From the NCBI GenBank assembly GCA_021018995.1, contig CM037587.1:66297604-66361603 (forward strand): a DNA stretch of 64,000 nucleotides, read 5' to 3'. Below the pieces are notes generated by a model. The model was not told where the DNA came from and did no database searches. It saw only the letters and a list, made by a program, of their open reading frames with translations. Position numbers and translations under genes: made by a program. The DNA is from Chloranthus sessilifolius (taxonomy: Eukaryota; Streptophyta; Magnoliopsida; Chloranthales; Chloranthaceae). Below, piece by piece: positions 57,562 to 64,000 of the stretch (the stretch's first letter is position 1; the number at the start of each line of letters is the position of its first letter).

Positions 57562-58780
57562 CTCTTCATCCATTCCCGTGTTTCAGAGGTGTCACGTACC
57601 TATTCAATTGGGTTCGTATTCAGACATCTTGTGGTGTGATGTGGTGCCGATGGATGTGGGTCATATCATCTTAGGGAGGCCATGGCTTATGACTTGAACG
57701 TGACCATTTTTGGTCGGTCAAATATTTGCACGTTCATGCATAAGGGCAAAAAGATCACTCTTAACCCTTTAGCCCTCCAAGCACCGTCAACCAACAAGGT
57801 CGAAAAGGACGGTTCATCTAAGACTATTAACATAGTGAGTCCCTCTGAGTTTGAGAAAGCATCGTTTAATGAGAGCGTCGTGTACGTCGTCGTCACCGTT
57901 GAGAGTCTCCTGAGTCGATGAGCGAGAACCCCAAGGAGGTTGAGCCGATCTTGAACGAATTTGCGGATGTCTTCCAAGAAGACTTACCCAATGAGCTCCC
58001 TCCCATGCGTGACATCAAACATGCAATCGGCTTGATTCCCGGATCTACCCTATCAAACCTGCCCCACTACAGGTTGAATCTGGTTGAGCACAGCAAATTG
58101 ACTCGGCAAGTCAATGAGCTCCTTCAAAAGGGGTTCATCCAAGAGAGTCTGAGCCCGTGTATCGTACCTGCCCTACTCACTCCTAAAAAAGATGGTACAT
58201 GACGCATGTGTGTGGATAGTCGTGCAATCAATAAGACTACGGTTAAGTATCGGTTTCCCATACCGAGGCTCGATGACATACTCGATATGATGGTTGGTGC
58301 CACTATCTTTTCCAAGATAGACCTTAAGAGTGGCTACCATTAAGTTCAAATCCGCCCGAGTGATGAGTGAAAACCGCCTTCAAGACCAAAGACGGTCTTT
58401 ACGAGTGGATGGTCAAGCCTTTTGGGCTATCTAATGCCCCGAGCACCTTCATGAGGCTCATGACCCAAGTGTTGAGGCCATTCCTTGGCAAATTCCTTGT
58501 CATGTATTTTAACGACATCTTGATTTACAATCATGACAAGGAACAACACCTGATCCACCTTAGGTTGGTTTGTGAACCCTACGGGGAGAGAAACTCCATG
58601 CGAATTTCAAGAAGTGCATATTCATGCAACGATCCGTTGTCTTCTTGGGATTCATTATCTCGGCCAACGGAATGGTTGCAGACCTCACGAAGGTAAAGGC
58701 CACTGTGGAGTGACCCGAACCTTGGAATATCCATGAAGTCCGTAGCTTCCATGGCTTGGCCACATTTATTGTCGTTTCAT
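57562..58780 (+). pseudogene. pol: Protease end and reverse transcriptase, Gypsy element at 55019
   Basis: RT blocks: ELPPMRDIKHAIGLIPG (about 57990), LLQKGFIQESLSPCIVPALL (about 58110), [31 protein letters not shown] followed by a stop (about 58310), [14 protein letters not shown] (about 58420), and then YFNDILIY (about 58505). The usual YFDDIL has lost its first catalytic aspartate to N. A TGA interrupts after KKDGT (58201). The wording is that of a Gypsy chromovirus of Reina/CRM style. Catalytically dead in this copy. Confidence 0.85.
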
Positions 58781-58799
58781 CTGAAGTTTTAGCACCATC

Positions 58800-59290
58800 A
58801 TGGCTCTCACTACCGATTGCATGAGAAAATGGGAGTTTCAATGGAGCAAAGCTGCAACGAAGGCCTTTGCTGAGATTAAGGAGAAAATGACAAATGCACC
58901 CGTCATGCTTCTACCGGATTTTTCAAAAGTCTTCGAAGTAGCATGTGATGCGTCGGGTGTAGGGATATACGGAGTGCTTAGCCAAGAGGGTCATCCGGTG
59001 GCCTATTTTAGCGAGAAACTTAATGAGGCAAAGCAAAAATACTCCACCTATGATATGAAGTTTTATGCGGTTGCCCGATCTCATTAGTATTGGAAGCATT
59101 ACTTTAGACTGTAGGAATTTGTGTTGTTTTCTGACCATGAAGCCTTACGCTTCCTTGCTTCATAGAAAAAGTTGAACCTGAGGCACGTGAAGTGGGTCGA
59201 GTACCTTCAAGGGTTCACATTCGCGTTGAAGCATAAGGCCAGTGCTAAGAACAAGGCAGCTGATGCACTTAGTCGACGGGTGATGACTTT
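58800..59290 (+). pseudogene. pol: RNase H, Gypsy element at 55019
   Basis: [20 protein letters not shown] (about 58937), [19 protein letters not shown] and, after two or three stops, FSDHEALRFL and AADALSRRV (59260). Degrades the RNA strand during replication; broken by at least three stops here. Confidence 0.82.
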
Positions 59291-60600
59291 GCGCACTATG
59301 AGCACCGAGGTCATCAGATTTGAGCAGTTGAAACAAGATTATCCTAAGTGCCCAGATTTTGGGGCGGACTACACTGCTCTCCTTGATAATCCGAACAGCC
59401 TTAATTCCAAGTATACCTTGCAGGATGGGTATCTATTTAAAGGAAATCGCTTGTGCATCCCTCGTACCTCATTGCGTGACTTTCTCATTTGGGAGTTACA
59501 AGCCGGAAGGATTGCCGGACATTTTGCGCTCGTTGAGGATATGTTTTATTAGTCTAGCCTTATGAGAGATGTCTCTCGCATTGTGAGACAATGCCGCACA
59601 TGCTAAGTGGCGAAGCAGAGCAAACAGAATACCAAGTTGTACACCCCGCTACCCGTGCCACACTCCGTGGCAAGACATCTACATGGATTTCATGCTCGAA
59701 CTTCCCAATACTCAACGAAAGCACAACTCCATCTTTGTGGGTGGACCGTTTTTCTAAGATGGCTCACTCCAAACCTTGCTCCAAAACCTCTGATGCATCT
59801 CATGTCGCGAAGTTATTTTTCGGGGAGGTTGTCCGTCTCCATGGGTTACCCAAAACCATAGTGTCAGATAGGGACGTCAGGTTCACCAGTTATTTTTGGA
59901 AAACGTTGTGGCACATGATGGGTACCATGCTTCAGTTTTCATCAGTCTATCATCCTCAAACTGATAGGCAAACGGAATCCACCAATAAGAACTTAGGTAA
60001 TCTCCTCCGTTGTCTTGTTGGTGATCATCCTAGGACTTGGGATTCTACATTGCCTTTGGCCGAGTTTGCCTACAATAATTCTGTCAATAGGTCCATAGGC
60101 ATGAGTCCGTTTGAGGTCGTACATGATCATAGGCCTAGGACACCCCTTGATTTAATCTCCATGTCTACATCACATCGAGTGTCCGAGTCCGCTGATACAT
60201 TCATACAACATATTCACAATTCGCATGCCGAGATTAGACAGAAAATTAATACAAGTAATGAACCGTACAAAGTAGTTGCGGATGTGCATAGGCGTTTCAA
60301 AGAATTTCAAATTGGGGATCATGTGATGGTTCGGGTTAGGCCTGAACGATTCCCTTCGGGAGTCGTGAAGAAGCTCTAGGCTCACGGCGTTGGGCCTTTT
60401 AGAATTGTGGCAAGGAGCGGACCTAATGCGTACGTTCTCGAACTTCCTCCGGACATTTGGGGTCAACTCTACGTTCAATGTGGAGGACTTAGTTCCTTCT
60501 TTAAGCTCAACCCCACCCCCTGGCAACCCTTTCCAATCAGCACCTGCCCATACACCCACCCTTGCAGCCTCTACCCCTTCCTTCCCCACGCAAGCAGAAG
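59291..60600 (+). pseudogene. pol: Integrase, Gypsy element at 55019
   Basis: The zinc-binding part is blurred near 59560-59620. The core has VSDRDVRFTSYFWKT (about 59860), VYHPQTDRQTESTNKNLGNL (about 59947) and EFAYNNSVNRSIGMSPFEVV (about 60060). The C-terminal module is DVHRRFKEFQIGDHVMVRVR (about 60280), then a stop at 60377, then GPFRIVARSGPNAYVLELPP. No clear chromodomain follows, only a proline-rich tail that a CRM/Reina-type element could have lost. One 262-codon frame (59591-60379) covers most of it. Confidence 0.85.
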
Positions 60601-60820
60601 AAAGATGTAATAGAAGGGATATTACACGATCTTGTGGTGTCCACCAGCATTGGAGGGTATCAGAAATATTAGAAATATTTGGTGAAATGGATGGGCAAGC
60701 TCGGAATCCGAAAACACATGGATACATGAGGACAAGGTTCGTCGCCTAGACCCCGACATGCTCGATCGATATCATGAATTTTGCTTCATCGGTGATGAAG
60801 TCTTTTCGGTCTAGGAGAAT

Positions 60821-61847
60821 TGACGGGAACGCCGACATTGAGGACATCGGTTATGGACCATATTGTGTGTACCAGCATCGAAAGAAGCGGAGCGGGACCC
60901 AGATTCAGGCCTAAAGGAAGAATAGGAAGAATACAGAACTCTACCCAAGTCACTTGAGCGACTTGGGTCCGGCTCAAGCGGGTAGTACCTTCAGAATGAA
61001 GGCTAAAAGTTTCTAGACTAAGTCTCCCTAGCGACTTTGGGTCTCGCTCTAGCGAGATGTCGCTTCTGAGATAAGTCGCTCGAGGGAGTTTTGAATTTCG
61101 CTCGAGCGAGTCACTTCGAGAATTGCTACTTTGTAAAAAAAAATTTGTTTTCTTTATTCCGTATGTAAGCACTTAAGGGTAGTTTAGTATAACTTTATGC
61201 TTTAGGTCCTTTGAGAGGCCTCCTACATAAGGTCACTAATCAAACATTGTAATTAGTTTTTAATTAATGAAGAGAGTTTTTGCTTTCTTGCTTGAGATAA
61301 GCATTTATGAGTGATTCTTCTTCTTCCCAAGATGGGTTTGGTGTGAGGCCAAGGGTGTGATGCCCATTATCTTCTAATTTTATCTATCTTTTATCTCTTT
61401 GATTTATCTTTCTTAGCTTATTTTGCTTCCTTAACCCTAAATCCAACCATTAAACCTTCGAGTACCCAGGAAATCACAAATCCCAGTTTTAATCTAAACC
61501 ATTAGTTCGATCCAATTCAAACCCTAGATCTTACCCGAGCCATCAAATCATTCCGACTCAAAGCACCTTAAGAAAACTGGTGATCCCATGTTGAGCGAAG
61601 AGCAACGCTCTAATCTGGAAGCGGCTAGAGTTCTACCTCTATGATCTTCCTTCCGCGAGGCTAACGGATCTAGTGCAACGGACTGGACCCTACCGGAACC
61701 TAAAACGTGATCATCCGAATGGATAACTACGAAATCCTAAGGTATTCGCATTTACTTTCAGGTTCATTGTTTAATTGATTTAGTTTAATTTCGGCCAAAA
61801 TTGCACTTCATTTTCATTCACGTAGTTTAGGGTTTGGTCCTGCGTCA
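60821..61847 (+). repeat. 3' LTR of the Gypsy element at 55019
   Basis: 1027 bp, collinear with the 5' LTR. Palindromes at 60942-61110 are partly degraded (for example CACTTGAGCG for CGCTCGAGCG). The TATA box has decayed to CTACATAAGG. It is preceded by the purine-containing stretch CTAGGAGAAT. Confidence 0.9.
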
Positions 61848-64000
61848 TTATATATATATATAAGAAAAACTGCTTTTCCTAATGAATTTCGTTCGAATTG
61901 AGATTTTCAATAGCTAACTAAGCAACCAAACATCATATGCACTTCGAAGCTGTTGACAAAATAAAAGCTTTTGGAACAAACAATATCGAAATCTGAGTCC
62001 TTGTGGAGAAGATAATTAAAACGAATGAATAGGGCTTTGGGGAAGAAGAAAACAAAACCCTATAATATTTGCAATAAGACCAGAGAATGTTGGCCAAACC
62101 CTACTTTTTAGTTTACTTTATGTTAAAGTAACTTTCTTTAATTTTATAAAAAAAGGAGTTCCATGCTTCTAATAAATCATATCGCAACGTACAATCCTAT
62201 GTGACTAATGACCCAAGTTAAAGATTGAATTGCATAGGCTGCAATTTGATCTGGATTGTGGATCTACGATTCTGAAAACATTACTTGTGATTGCAAAATA
62301 TAACGATAGTTCGATCATACGCTTTCAAATGGAAAAGTATCTTTTTTTTAATGAATAAAGGATGTCAAGTGTCTAACTGATAATGTGTTACCTTCCCAGG
62401 TATGAGAAACAATTGGCATGGATGATGACAACTATAAACTAACTTCGATGGCTGAGGATCTTACAACATGAGTTCAATCAATAAATTGTTTGAATGACCC
62501 AAAAAGATGTGCTCCATTGTTACTTCAAACAACGATTTTGGTATTCCCCTGGACCTTGGGTTATCTACCATCATCTAAGAAGCACGGACACGGATACGAG
62601 ACACGGGTACGATAAGATACGGGTATGGCGATACGACAATTATCAAAAAATCAGGATATGATGCAAGGGGGATACGTGTATGTAAAAATTATTTTTATAC
62701 ATTTTTAGGCATATTTTAGGTTAATAAACGTAAGAAAAAAAGAAGAAAACGAAAAAGAAACACAAAAAAAACTTATAGAGTAATTTCAAATAGGTAGGCT
62801 GCACCCTAGTAGGCTCCCAGGTAGGCTCCCTTGATTTCTTCTTCTTCTTTTCCGAAAAACCCTAAATCCCAAACTCAAAGTCAATTTTTTTCTTCTTTTA
62901 ATTTTTTTTTCAGGAAATGCCCAAGATACGCATGCAGCCATTTCACTCAAGTATCGGTATCCGATACGGATACGATATGGGTACATTGCAAAAAATGGAG
63001 TATTCGTGCTTCCTTGGCCATCATGCACTTGTACTAGAGGGAACTCAACTAAATCTTCATACACATATCCGTAGAGAATAAAGCTTAATTCAAAGGTATA
63101 CAAGGACCTTTTAAACGATCTTGTTTTAAAGACTCTTCTCTTTCAACAGATTTTTCTTTGAAGTCTGACATTGATGAATAAGACAACTCAAGTTCCCTAT
63201 AGAATCTCATGTACCATCACCCTCGTGTTTTATCTATTTATTAACAAACTCTAATGACATGTCCTAGTAGAGGCAATGTTAGGAAAGGGAATTTTGGACA
63301 ACAACAGAGGAAATTTGAAGTGCTCCAGCTTCAAAGTTATTGCTCAAGATCATGATAACTATTGGTCTGCAAAAGATGCCAATCCCAACCTGAAGGTAGT
63401 GGAGATGTAAGTTGTGGGTACAACAATTATAGGTATGAATTATGTCTTAGTTGACCATCATAATGATAGGAGTTCCAACTATTGAAATCATAGTTGCTAG
63501 AATCATGATGATCGGTGATCCTCAGGTAAATCTTCTAGTCTACTTTATGCCCATTCCCACTAGCCGATTTATAGTATCACAAATAGAACTAGGAAAGTTG
63601 ATGTCACTAGGGCTAGGGAGGTTAGGGGCTTGGGGTCCACAATCATGGGAATTAGAATGGACGAGAGGGCACTTAAATCCTTTGCAAAAGCTTTTGGTGG
63701 TAGATCTTACTTCCATCTACATGCCTCAGGTTGCCACCTTGCATTAGTAAGCCATAAAAACCCTTGTGAGCTTCGGTGGTGGAAAGAATAACAAAGAAGC
63801 TAGCAATTGGAAGGATCATCTTCATCAACATCATCGTTATTAGTCTTATCCCAATTTGACTGAATGATCAAGATGGCGATTTCGCATGGGAAACATTGGA
63901 AATAAATTTTTTGGAAGCTGGCAGGTGAGTCAGACGTTTCCAGGCAGTGACCGTTCACCGGCCAGTTGGTCGACTGTAATGGCCTTGGTTGGCCGGTCAG
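61848..64000. other. Spacer, no gene recognised
   Basis: Starts in the (TA)n run at the insertion site. A repeat with inverted ends lies at 62579-63012. Around 63300-63780, short open frames in different registers (for example 63451-63747) show no domain I can name; they might be a decayed gene or retroelement. The last 100 bp is GC-richer, with GGCCGGTCAG-type words, and runs off the window. Confidence 0.5.
62579..63012. repeat. Possible MITE of the GAAGCACGGA type
   Basis: Begins GAAGCACGGACACGGATACG and ends TATTCGTGCTTC, so the outer 8 bp (GAAGCACG) are inverted. The interior near both ends is rich in GATACG and CGGATAC words in inverted arrangement. No target duplication could be fixed. 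Confidence 0.5.

Larger units (their letters stand above)
55019..61847 (+). mobile_element. Ty3/Gypsy retrotransposon, full length but mutated
   Basis: LTRs 55019-56049 and 60821-61847 (TGACGGG...GCGTCA) enclose gag, protease, RT, RNase H and integrase in that order on the plus strand. It inserted in a (TA)n run; the flanks ATATA and TTATA are near matches, blurred by the repeat. The LTRs are similar but carry substitutions and indels, and pol has several stops, so it is of middle age. Its gag and the TATA-to-end part of its LTR resemble those of the TR-GAG element at 526, which makes this family a possible source of enzymes for it. Confidence 0.9.

Overview
This is nuclear DNA from a seed plant, most likely a TE-rich angiosperm. 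The signs are one intronless PLS-type pentatricopeptide-repeat gene of organelle type, plant LINEs with DUF4283-type ORF1, Ty3/Gypsy chromovirus-type LTR elements primed by initiator-Met tRNA, a CACTA transposon, hAT-type and long-inverted-repeat MITEs, and AT-rich spacers with microsatellites. The species cannot be read from the sequence.

Layout. (1) 1-6186 is a decayed LINE (LINE-A). It is interrupted by a complete non-autonomous LTR element, 526-4252, with a perfect 5-bp target duplication and only a gag gene (TR-GAG type). (2) About 6187-11433 is a second LINE (LINE-B): DUF4283 ORF1, then endonuclease and reverse transcriptase. It is split by a 397-bp inverted-repeat MITE and a probable LTR remnant. 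(3) 12766-14853, minus strand, is the only intact host gene: a 695-codon PPR protein of the short-E class. (4) 17869-48731 is a nest. An old Gypsy element on the minus strand (LTR about 3.36 kb, duplication AATAG) has a 6.48-kb CACTA element (duplication TAC) in one LTR and a young 12.95-kb Gypsy element (duplication ATAAT) in its gag-pol. The CACTA element carries exon fragments resembling an ankyrin-repeat gene, a uracil phosphoribosyltransferase and an R2R3-MYB. (5) 48737-55018 is spacer with a hAT-type MITE and a SINE-like retroposon. (6) 55019-61847 is a full-length but mutated plus-strand Gypsy element related to the TR-GAG element. (7) 61848-64000 is spacer.

The most interesting signal is in the young inner Gypsy element (31159-44108). 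Between its integrase-chromodomain gene and its 3' LTR it carries an extra gene on the same strand, with its own TATA box and leader. Immediately upstream of that TATA box is a roughly 580-bp array of near-palindromes of the type TCGACTAGTCGA. Each LTR carries a related array of TCGATTAATCGA-type sites, about twenty in 600 bp. The two other LTR families in the window also carry short TCGA-centred palindromes upstream of their TATA boxes (TTCGATCGAA and CGCTCGAGCG), although the rest of those two LTRs is related. A testable idea is an element-encoded DNA-binding regulator and its site array, comparable in logic to the VANC anti-silencing proteins of Arabidopsis VANDAL transposons. The sequence shows the arrays and the extra gene; the functional link is inference.
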